A DNA stretch of 5,347 bases from an uncultured Chloroflexaceae bacterium. GTDB lineage: Bacteria; Chloroflexota; Chloroflexia; Chloroflexales; Chloroflexaceae. Positions within the stretch are counted from its first letter, which is position 1, and each line of letters opens with the position of its first letter. The stretch spans positions 1-5,347 of the forward strand of contig CAKZQX010000961.1 in the NCBI GenBank assembly GCA_937141995.1, in the 5' to 3' direction. The position numbers and the translations under genes were made by a program. The notes beneath the pieces are model-generated. The model was given only the letters and a program-made list of their open reading frames with translations, was not told the DNA's origin and made no database searches. Below are positions 1-5,347 of the stretch, piece after piece.

Positions 1-1532
1 AGGTCAAAGTCGTAATATTCCAACCGGCGCGACGACGATATCTGAGGAATAAACTGCTGCTGTAATTCCGGGTCAGGGTGCGATATTGGCAGCAACAGGC
101 GGAAGTAGGCCCGCTCGGTGCCCTTCTCGGCCTGGCACCAGACTTCACCCCGATGCCGGTCGGCCACATCTTTCAACGTCAGCGGGATGCCCTCTCCATT
201 CGTAACCAGCGTCTGATGTTCCCAGACGCGCAACGTCTCAATATCAACCGGCGAGCCCTCCCAGATCAAGTCGAGCCGCACAAAGCGCCCGCTCCGCTCC
301 AGGCGAAATGACACCTGCGTAATCCTCAGTTCATCCCGCAGGCGGCTCATGATGTAAGTCAGCGCCTGCACCACCGAGTAACTGTCGATCTTGAGCCAGA
401 GCCGCTCGTCCACTGCGATGATGCGGGTGGCAACTCCCAGTTTGGTCTCGAAGCGGCGCTGCACCGCCGAGATCAGGTCGCTGCCATGCATATCTTCCAG
501 GGACCATTGCGATTCGAAGTACTCCGCCGAGTCCTTCACAGTTTTATCGAGCTCCGCCCCCAACGCAATCGCCTCTTCGCGGATAATTTTGGTAAACATG
601 GTCAGGCGCTGCCGGCCCATGTCGGGATATTCTAGAATATTCTCAATCGCCGCGCGGATATTCGCCAGGGAAGACCGAGTGCTCTCGACCAGCGATTGGG
701 TCAGGATATCCTTGCGGTTGCTGACCTCGAACCGGCGGGTAATATCTTCCATGGTCAGCACAAACCCGGTCAGACTCTGCTGCTTATCCCGGACAGGGGC
801 CATGCTGACGCGGATCAGTTGCCCACCCATGGCGCTGGTGACAAAATGTGACACCAGGCTGCTGTGACCCTGCCCAATCGCATGGTGCAGATTATCCAGC
901 GCATGGGCAATAATATTGCGGTCAATAATTGCAAAGATCGAGCGGCCCAATCCGACCAGTCCCCCGACGCCATTGGTGCCATTGGTTGCCGGTTTGTCGG
1001 GGTGCTGGCTCAACAACTGGCGGGCGCGGTTATTGTAGAGCAGCACCTGCCCGTCGATGTTGCACACCAGCACCCCCTGGGTAAGTTCAGACATCAGCGC
1101 GGCGAGGATATCCTTCTCCTCTTCCAGGTCGGCGCGTGCCGCACGAATGCGGGTCTCGACATCTGTTTGCAAATCCTGGTGGCGGTCGGCAAAGCTGTTG
1201 ATCACCACCGCCAGTCGCCGGGTCTCGGAAGGACCGGTGGGCGTAATGCGATGGTTCGGGTTGGCGGTCAAAATCAACCGGGTTTCTTCGTGCAAGCGGG
1301 TCGCGTGCGTATACACAATAAACAGCCGCTCAACCGCAAACACCAGGCCAATCAGCAGCATAAACGTAAACAGCATAATGATAAAGATGCGCTCGGCCAG
1401 AATCTGCTGAAGAAAAGCCTGCTCTTCGGCGGTCAGGTTAAACCAGATGATCAGCACACAGATGCCAATCATATAGATAACAAAGCTAAAAAGACCGGCG
1501 ACGCTGAGCGCGAATTTAAGTTTCAGGCTCAT
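1..1532 (-). CDS. Membrane-anchored HAMP-PAS protein with degenerate histidine-kinase core; probable N-terminal part of a 3'-5' exonuclease (partial)
   Basis: The frame opens at ATG 1532-1530 and stays open for 510 codons to the window edge, so the C-terminus is missing. The start is firm: AGGAGG lies 6 bases upstream, and the ATG overlaps the receiver's stop as ATGA, implying translational coupling. Membrane helices lie at about 5-30 and 49-74, separated by only about 18 residues, so there is no extracytoplasmic sensor domain. A HAMP-like stretch (about 68-125), a helix with EEEKDIL, and a PAS-like fold (about 140-268, ending [10 protein letters not shown]) follow. The DHp-like region (271-345) reads [10 protein letters not shown] where a kinase has HELRTPLTSI, so the histidine is Glu283. 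In the ATPase-like region (352-484) the N-box asparagines are Tyr393 and Arg397, and the G1 box is lost (IWEGSP). It therefore should not autophosphorylate. The last visible residues, LEYYDFD, resemble the linker I recall before the DEDDh exonuclease domain of DNA polymerase III epsilon-like proteins encoded beside SSS-kinases. That domain is outside the window and is inferred. A plain pseudokinase is the alternative. Confidence 0.85.
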   Translation of the reverse strand, partial: MSLKLKFALSVAGLFSFVIYMIGICVLIIWFNLTAEEQAFLQQILAERIFIIMLFTFMLLIGLVFAVERLFIVYTHATRLHEETRLILTANPNHRITPTGPSETRRLAVVINSFADRHQDLQTDVETRIRAARADLEEEKDILAALMSELTQGVLVCNIDGQVLLYNNRARQLLSQHPDKPATNGTNGVGGLVGLGRSIFAIIDRNIIAHALDNLHHAIGQGHSSLVSHFVTSAMGGQLIRVSMAPVRDKQQSLTGFVLTMEDITRRFEVSNRKDILTQSLVESTRSSLANIRAAIENILEYPDMGRQRLTMFTKIIREEAIALGAELDKTVKDSAEYFESQWSLEDMHGSDLISAVQRRFETKLGVATRIIAVDERLWLKIDSYSVVQALTYIMSRLRDELRITQVSFRLERSGRFVRLDLIWEGSPVDIETLRVWEHQTLVTNGEGIPLTLKDVADRHRGEVWCQAEKGTERAYFRLLLPISHPDPELQQQFIPQISSSRRLEYYDFD

Positions 1533-1903
1533 TCGGCACCTCCTGACAGCGCATACACCTGTTCCAGCAGTTCCTTGGTCGAAAAGGGTTTAGTAATATA
1601 GGCATTTGCGCCCAGCGCCATACCCTTAGCAATTTCGATCTCGCGGCCCTTGGCCGTAAGCATAATAATTTTAATTGCTTGCCAGGTAGGATTCTCCCGA
1701 ATCTTCTGGCAGACTTCAAAGCCGCTGCGCAACGGCATCATCACATCGAGCAGAATCAGATCAGGGTTAAACGTCCCGACCGCGGCCAGTGCCTCCTCAC
1801 CATTGCGCGCGATCTGCACTTCGTAGCCGTTCCGCTCCATCAAAAATTCCAGCGACATTACAATGTTTGGTTCATCATCGGCAATCAGCACTCTCTTTGC
1901 CAT
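1529..1903 (-). CDS. Stand-alone CheY-like response regulator receiver
   Basis: This is a 124-residue single receiver domain with nothing after it. It accepts a phosphoryl group from a partner histidine kinase, presumably the fusion kinase encoded just upstream. The acid pocket Asp9-Asp10 (VLIADDEPN), the phospho-acceptor Asp53 (LLDVMMP), the switch Thr83 (MLTAKG) and Lys105 (ITKPF) are all present, so the domain should be active. The start is ATG 1903, not a frame-extending upstream codon near 1942. The domain begins directly with MAKRVLI, and TAGGAG lies 7 bases upstream, while the 13 extra residues would be basic and unlike the family. The gene lies 57 bases after the kinase and overlaps the next gene by 4 bases. 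There is no DNA-binding or enzymatic output, so it must signal through another protein, for example the pseudokinase next door or a regulator elsewhere. Confidence 0.96.
   Translation of the reverse strand: MAKRVLIADDEPNIVMSLEFLMERNGYEVQIARNGEEALAAVGTFNPDLILLDVMMPLRSGFEVCQKIRENPTWQAIKIIMLTAKGREIEIAKGMALGANAYITKPFSTKELLEQVYALSGGAE
1539..1544 (-). promoter_or_regulatory. Strong Shine-Dalgarno for the pseudokinase gene
   Basis: The minus strand reads AGGAGG then TGCCGA then ATG, a perfect site at 6-base spacing. It lies inside the last codons of the receiver gene. With the 4-base ATGA overlap it fixes the start at 1532 and suggests coupled translation of the two proteins. Confidence 0.85.
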
Positions 1904-1910
1904 ACAGTTT

Positions 1911-1915
1911 CTCCT
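1911..1915 (-). promoter_or_regulatory. Shine-Dalgarno that decides the receiver start
   Basis: The minus strand reads TAGGAG, 7 bases before ATG 1903. It supports that ATG over the in-frame upstream codon near 1942, which would lengthen the protein by 13 residues. Confidence 0.75.
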
Positions 1916-1927
1916 ACGCGCTGCGCA

Positions 1928-1959
1928 CAGCCTACCGGGCATCCCCAGGGGCCAGGCTG
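1928..1959 (-). other. Imperfect hairpin between kinase and receiver genes
   Basis: The 57-base gap holds CAGCCT (1928-1933) and its exact complement AGGCTG (1954-1959). A small inner CCC/GGG pairing lies around 1943-1951. On the transcript the structure sits just after the kinase stop codon (TAA, 1963-1961) and ends 12 bases before the receiver's ribosome binding site. No run of U follows, so it is not a normal intrinsic terminator. It could tune the kinase:receiver ratio by RNA processing or partial attenuation, or it may be chance in GC-rich sequence. Confidence 0.3.
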
Positions 1960-1960
1960 G

Positions 1961-4765
1961 TTATACCGGTTCGTCTACCACTTCCTGCGATGCAGGCACA
2001 CTCCCCTCTTCTGCAAGCGGGCTCCGGCATGTGGATGCGGCAAACGGCAGGGTAAATGCGAAGGTCGCACCCGCGCCGGGGGTACTCTCTACCCAGAGTT
2101 CGCCGCCAAAATGAGTCATAATCTGGCGACTGATCGGCAAGCCCAACCCCGTTCCCTGCGGCTTGTCGGTCATGGTATCGCCAACCTGACGGAATTTATC
2201 AAAAATAATCTGCTGATCTTCCAATTTAATCCCCGGCCCATTGTCCTGCACCTGCACACATACGCTGCTGTTGTGTGTGCGCAGGTTGACCTGCACCAAC
2301 CCGGCGGTGCCGTCACAGAACTTCCCCGCATTGGAAAGCAAATTGAGCATTACCTGCATCAGACGGTCGCGGTCGGCCAGCACGGGGAAAGCACTGTCGG
2401 GCAGATCAACCTTAACTTCAACATGCTGCTCGTTGAACAACTGGCTGGTTGCGGTCAGGGCATCTTCAACCACTTCCCGCAGATCGACTTCAGTGATATG
2501 CCATTTCACATTGCCCGATTCAATTTTAGATAGATCCAGCACCTGGTTGATCAGCCGGGTCAGACGCTCGCTCTCTTTGACAATTATCGTCAAGAATTTA
2601 CTGCGCTGCGCGATATCCATATCAGGCGTATCCAGCAAGATTTCTGAGAAGGCACGGATCGATGTTAACGGCGTGCGTAGTTCATGCGTCACAGTTGAGA
2701 TAAAATCATCCTTGAGTTGATCAAGTTCTTGCAGTTGCTGATTCAGTTCGCGCAGTTCAGTCGTTGCCGCTTCAAGTTCGCGCGACTTCTGCTCAAGTTG
2801 GCGGCTGTAGGCCCGCACTTGCGAAGCCTCTTCCAGAATGTCCATCACTTCACTGGTACCCAGCGGCTCCTCTTTCACCGCCGACGAGACCATCACCCGC
2901 GCCGATGCCGAACCGATGGTTCCCGCGAGTTGCGTCTCGGCAAAATGCACAAACTCAGCATCCGCCTGCAATTCATGCATCCCGCGCAGCCCCAGCCGGT
3001 GAGCGTAGCCGGTGAATGCCTCCTTCGCCCGCCCTGGCCCCAGGAAGCGGCTCAACAGCGTATGCAGATCAGCCACACTGGCCGTGCCCCGCCAGAAGCG
3101 CGAGCCGCGCTCATCGGCATGCTGAAATACATCGACAAAGAGCACGGCCTGGCTATGCTCGGCAGCACTCGGACGGCTCAAGAGCGACCCGCCGATGTAC
3201 CCGCCAACATTGAGCAGCAGGCTCCAGAGCAGCGTGTGCGACACATGGTCCAGTCCTTCCAGGCCGAACAACGCGTAGGGGTTAAGCAACATGATGTCGA
3301 ACGGCCCCGCCTCAACCAGACTGCGCGGCAGCCAGCACCAGCTTGCCTGCGCCAGCGAGGGCAAAAAGAGCGTGTAGCCCCAGACCAGGAAGCCCAGACC
3401 TAACCCGATCAGCGCGCCCCGACGGTTGCCGCCCTTCCAGAACATGCCCCCCAGGATGGCCGGGGCAAACTGCGCCACCGCCGCAAACGACACCAGGCCA
3501 ATCGAGACCAGCGCCGGTTCCTCGCCAATCAGCCGGAAATAGCCATAACCCAGCAGCAGCACCAGCACAATTGCCCCGCGCCGGATCAGCAAGAGCAGAC
3601 CACTCAGATCGGCGCGCTCTGTCAGGCGCAACATCTTCAGTCGAAGCAGCACCGGCATAACCAGGTCATTACTGACCATCGTGCTAAGGGCAATCGTTTC
3701 CACGATAACCATACCGGTTGCCGCCGACATCCCGCCAATAAAGACAAACAGCGCCAGTAACTCCTGCTGATGCAGCATCGGCAGCGTCAACACAAAATAG
3801 TCGGCATCAACCTGTCCGGGCGCAAACTGCAGCAACCCGGCAAAGGTAATCGGTAGGACAAAGATATTGATTGCCACCAGATAGACCGGGAACAGCCAGA
3901 CCGCTTTGTTGACATGTGCCTCATCGACATTCTCAACCACCGCCACCTGGAACTGGCGCGGCAGGAACATAATCGCCAGCATCGAGAGCAAGATCAACCC
4001 GGCCCAACCGCCATAGCTCCCCGCCGTTGCCTCAAATGTCAGCAGTTGCGGCAGATCTGCCGCCTGCGCAGTGGCAAACAGGTCGCCAAAGCCGCGGTAG
4101 AGCCCGAAGGTCACAAACGCACCGACAGCTAGAAATGCCAGCAACTTGACCACCGACTCAAAGGCAATCGCCGCCACCATCCCCTCGTGACGCTCCGTCG
4201 CATCCAGATGGCGCGTGCCAAAGAGGATAGTAAAGGCCGCCAGCAGCAGCGCAACATAGAACGTAGTATCTTGCAGCACCGGAACCGCTTCCAGGTCGGT
4301 GGGCATAACGATGGCGGGGTACTGTAGCAGAATGGTAAAGCTATTGGCGACCGCCTTCAGTTGCAGCGCAATGTAGGGCAGGATGCCCACGACGGCGACA
4401 ATCGTCACCAACCCCCCCAGGCGAGTACTCTTCCCGTAGCGCGAGGCGATAAAGTCGGCAATCGAGGTAATCCGGTACGTTTTACTGATGCGAATAATCT
4501 TACGTAGTACCAGCCACCAGAGGATTGCGATCAGCGTTGGCCCCAGGTAGATCGGCAAAAAGCCAATGCCACTGTTGGCTGCCCGCCCCACACTGCCGTA
4601 AAACGTCCAGGAGGTACAGTAGACCGCCAGCGACAGCGCATAAATGTAGGGGTTACTAATAATGCTACGGCCCACGTCAGCGCGTTTATCGCCATAGTAG
4701 GCGATAGCAAATAACACGCCGAGGTAGGCGAAAGATACAACGAGAATAACCCAGCCCTGTAGCAT
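1961..4765 (-). CDS. Sodium:solute symporter / histidine kinase fusion (CbrA/CrbS-like sensor)
   Basis: This 934-residue inner-membrane sensor kinase probably couples recognition or transport of a small solute to phosphorylation of the receiver encoded next. Residues 1-530 are an SSS-family transporter with about 13 membrane helices and the signature SLAVYCTSWTFYGSVG (45-60). A STAC-like linker follows (about 540-630, including LAGTIGSASARVMV), then a heptad-rich signalling helix (about 645-688). The HisKA H-box HELRTPLTSIR carries His694 and the HExxT pattern. The ATPase domain has its N-box (NLLSNA, 808-813), G1 (DNGPGI, 841-846), F-box (FDKF) and G2 (GTGLGL, 871-876), all intact. A short acidic tail ends the protein. 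Unlike CbrA it has no PAS domain, and it has no receiver of its own. The start MLQGWVILVV fits the family, and a weak GGAAG lies 7 bases upstream. It begins 27 bases after the small membrane protein. The ligand is unknown. Proteobacterial relatives respond to acetate, histidine or general carbon status, and I would not transfer a substrate. Confidence 0.96.
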   Translation of the reverse strand: MLQGWVILVVSFAYLGVLFAIAYYGDKRADVGRSIISNPYIYALSLAVYCTSWTFYGSVGRAANSGIGFLPIYLGPTLIAILWWLVLRKIIRISKTYRITSIADFIASRYGKSTRLGGLVTIVAVVGILPYIALQLKAVANSFTILLQYPAIVMPTDLEAVPVLQDTTFYVALLLAAFTILFGTRHLDATERHEGMVAAIAFESVVKLLAFLAVGAFVTFGLYRGFGDLFATAQAADLPQLLTFEATAGSYGGWAGLILLSMLAIMFLPRQFQVAVVENVDEAHVNKAVWLFPVYLVAINIFVLPITFAGLLQFAPGQVDADYFVLTLPMLHQQELLALFVFIGGMSAATGMVIVETIALSTMVSNDLVMPVLLRLKMLRLTERADLSGLLLLIRRGAIVLVLLLGYGYFRLIGEEPALVSIGLVSFAAVAQFAPAILGGMFWKGGNRRGALIGLGLGFLVWGYTLFLPSLAQASWCWLPRSLVEAGPFDIMLLNPYALFGLEGLDHVSHTLLWSLLLNVGGYIGGSLLSRPSAAEHSQAVLFVDVFQHADERGSRFWRGTASVADLHTLLSRFLGPGRAKEAFTGYAHRLGLRGMHELQADAEFVHFAETQLAGTIGSASARVMVSSAVKEEPLGTSEVMDILEEASQVRAYSRQLEQKSRELEAATTELRELNQQLQELDQLKDDFISTVTHELRTPLTSIRAFSEILLDTPDMDIAQRSKFLTIIVKESERLTRLINQVLDLSKIESGNVKWHITEVDLREVVEDALTATSQLFNEQHVEVKVDLPDSAFPVLADRDRLMQVMLNLLSNAGKFCDGTAGLVQVNLRTHNSSVCVQVQDNGPGIKLEDQQIIFDKFRQVGDTMTDKPQGTGLGLPISRQIMTHFGGELWVESTPGAGATFAFTLPFAASTCRSPLAEEGSVPASQEVVDEPV

Positions 4766-4792
4766 GACTCAACTTCCGCGTTGTGCTGACGC

Positions 4793-4990
4793 CTAGCGTC
4801 GCCGTTCCACAACCAGCGCCACCAGGCCGATAATACTGATCCAGGCAGTGAAAATATATACGTACAGGAGGGGAATACCCAGCACTGTTCCATTGGTGCT
4901 AAAGAGGGCAAGCAGCGGATAGTTAAACAGCACACACCCTAATAAAAATAGTGCAACTAAGCGCTGAACCCTGATATGTTGCCGATCCAT
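4793..4990 (-). CDS. Small two-helix membrane protein upstream of the symporter-kinase
   Basis: This is a 65-residue hypothetical protein with two membrane helices, about 10-30 (RLVALFLLGCVLFNYPLLAL) and 36-61, and a basic end (VVERRR). The segment between them is short (STNGTV). It ends 27 bases before the symporter-kinase, in the same orientation, so it is very likely the first gene of the operon. By position and type it recalls the small membrane proteins (for example DUF485 or DUF4212) often encoded next to SSS transporters, but I cannot assign a family. Two adjacent start codons exist, GTG 4993 and ATG 4990. AAGGA at 5001-4997 leaves 6 bases to the ATG but only 3 to the GTG, so I choose the ATG. 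A role in assembly or gating of the transporter domain is inferred from position only. Confidence 0.75.
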   Translation of the reverse strand: MDRQHIRVQRLVALFLLGCVLFNYPLLALFSTNGTVLGIPLLYVYIFTAWISIIGLVALVVERRR

Positions 4991-4996
4991 CACGCT

Positions 4997-5001
4997 TCCT
5001 T
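4997..5001 (-). promoter_or_regulatory. Shine-Dalgarno of the first operon gene
   Basis: The minus strand reads AAGGA within a purine-rich GAAGAAGGAAG stretch. Its 6-base spacing favours ATG 4990 over GTG 4993. Confidence 0.65.
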
Positions 5002-5264
5002 CTTCGTATAGGCGCAGATATACCGAATTCTACAGGGAATCCAGATGCAACAGCGTGTAGCCACATATGCGATGATGGTGATTCCGGTCCAGACGAAAGC
5101 GAGAGGAGTGACAGGTATACCATTAGCTTCCGACCACCGCGGTACCGCTATGGTACAGGGCGACCGGGAATGCTATGCAGTACTCACACCGGACAACGCC
5201 GCCTGGGGGCTCCTCCAGGTTGGCATATGGCGTAGAATCGGCGCGGTATCCCCGCTCCTTTGCG

Positions 5265-5299
5265 GTCAACCATTCATTTACAGGACTTACGCGGTTGAC
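5265..5299. repeat. 7-bp inverted repeat GTCAACC / GGTTGAC
   Basis: GTCAACC at 5265-5271 and its exact complement GGTTGAC at 5293-5299 flank 21 bases that contain CAGGACTTACGC. It could be an operator-like dyad or part of a mobile-element end. A 7-base match in a few hundred bases can also be chance. Confidence 0.35.
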
Positions 5300-5347
5300 A
5301 TGCAAACCGGACGTTTGACCCGATGGCAGCCTGATGCGCCTGCGGCA
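5281..5347. mobile_element. Possible end of an insertion sequence or dispersed repeat
   Basis: CAGGACTTACGCGGTTGACA at 5281-5300 resembles terminal strings of the ACAGGACTTACGC type that I associate with insertion sequences and small transposon-like repeats in cyanobacteria and Chloroflexota. The other end would lie beyond 5347. No transposase sequence or target-site duplication is visible here, so the assignment rests on a remembered motif. Which side of the motif is the element cannot be told from this window. Confidence 0.25.

Larger units (their letters stand above)
4991..5347. other. Upstream flank without a convincing gene
   Basis: This stretch of about 360 bases precedes the operon and should contain its promoter, but I find no well-spaced -35/-10 pair on the minus strand. 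AT-rich candidates for a -10 (TAGAAT at 5032-5027, TATATC at 5022-5017) lack a matching -35. Small palindromes occur: ACCGCGGT near 5136-5143, GTACC/GGTAC at 5142-5156 and CCTGG/CCAGG at 5202-5219. A minus-strand frame is open from the window edge to a TAA at 5125-5123 but has no ATG and no ribosome binding site. The outer part looks repeat-like. Confidence 0.6.

Noticed and set aside
864..1601. Plus-strand frame of 245 codons
   Set aside because: It is antisense to the pseudokinase gene and the end of the receiver gene. The peptide is Gln/His-rich and low-quality, with no recognisable domain.
1904..1942. N-terminal extension of the receiver by 13 residues
   Set aside because: The extension is basic and outside the receiver fold, and the TAGGAG site is spaced for ATG 1903.
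1928..1959. Intrinsic terminator after the kinase gene
   Set aside because: The hairpin is imperfect and no T-run follows on the minus strand. The receiver gene follows closely and looks co-transcribed.
1679..2533. Plus-strand frame of 284 codons
   Set aside because: It is antisense to the receiver and kinase catalytic domain, both of which are certain. It has no domain of its own.
2717..3403. Plus-strand frame of 228 codons
   Set aside because: It is antisense to the linker and late transporter helices of the fusion kinase, and its Arg/Gln-rich composition is typical of a shadow frame.
5017..5055. Sigma-70-like promoter using TAGAAT or TATATC as -10
   Set aside because: The hexamers about 17 bases upstream (CGCTGT and TCTGGA) match TTGACA at no more than two positions, so I do not call a promoter.
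4923..5123. Minus-strand frame of 66 codons overlapping the small membrane protein
   Set aside because: It is out of frame with the better-supported two-helix protein, has no domain, and no ribosome binding site that I can see.
5295..5300. Perfect TTGACA on the plus strand as a -35 box
   Set aside because: The hexamer 17 bases downstream (ACCCGA) is not a -10, and the motif is part of the inverted repeat and IS-like string.

Overview
The window holds one compact minus-strand signalling operon and about 360 bases of its upstream flank. Every gene I can support is on the minus strand. In transcription order these are a 65-residue two-helix membrane protein (4990-4793), a 934-residue fusion of a sodium:solute symporter to a histidine kinase (4765-1961), a stand-alone CheY-like receiver (1903-1529), and a membrane-anchored HAMP/PAS protein with a degenerate kinase core (1532 down to base 1, cut by the window edge). 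The long plus-strand frames over these genes are antisense shadows.

The genes form a probable two-component pathway. The fusion kinase has an SSS-type transporter with about 13 membrane helices, a STAC-like linker, a signalling coiled coil and an intact HisKA/HATPase core with phospho-acceptor His694. It resembles the CbrA/CrbS type of sensor, which in proteobacteria senses carbon or acetate status. It lacks the PAS domain of CbrA and has no built-in receiver. The next gene supplies a receiver with all its catalytic residues but no output domain. The last gene overlaps the receiver by 4 bases (ATGA) and has a perfect AGGAGG ribosome binding site. It has two membrane helices, HAMP- and PAS-like regions, and a kinase-like region in which the phospho-acceptor histidine is replaced by Glu283 and the ATP-binding boxes are eroded. 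It ends at the window edge in a short linker that I associate, from memory, with a family of DNA polymerase III epsilon-like 3'-5' exonucleases found beside such kinases. I therefore infer that it is the regulatory front half of an exonuclease encoded beyond base 1.

The flank at 4991-5347 holds no convincing gene and no good consensus promoter. Its outer end has an inverted repeat and a CAGGACTTACGC string resembling the ends of insertion sequences or dispersed repeats.

The moderately GC-rich composition, the style of the proteins and the repeat-like end suggest a member of the Chloroflexota (Chloroflexus/Roseiflexus type). This is an impression, not proof. No marker gene is present to settle it.
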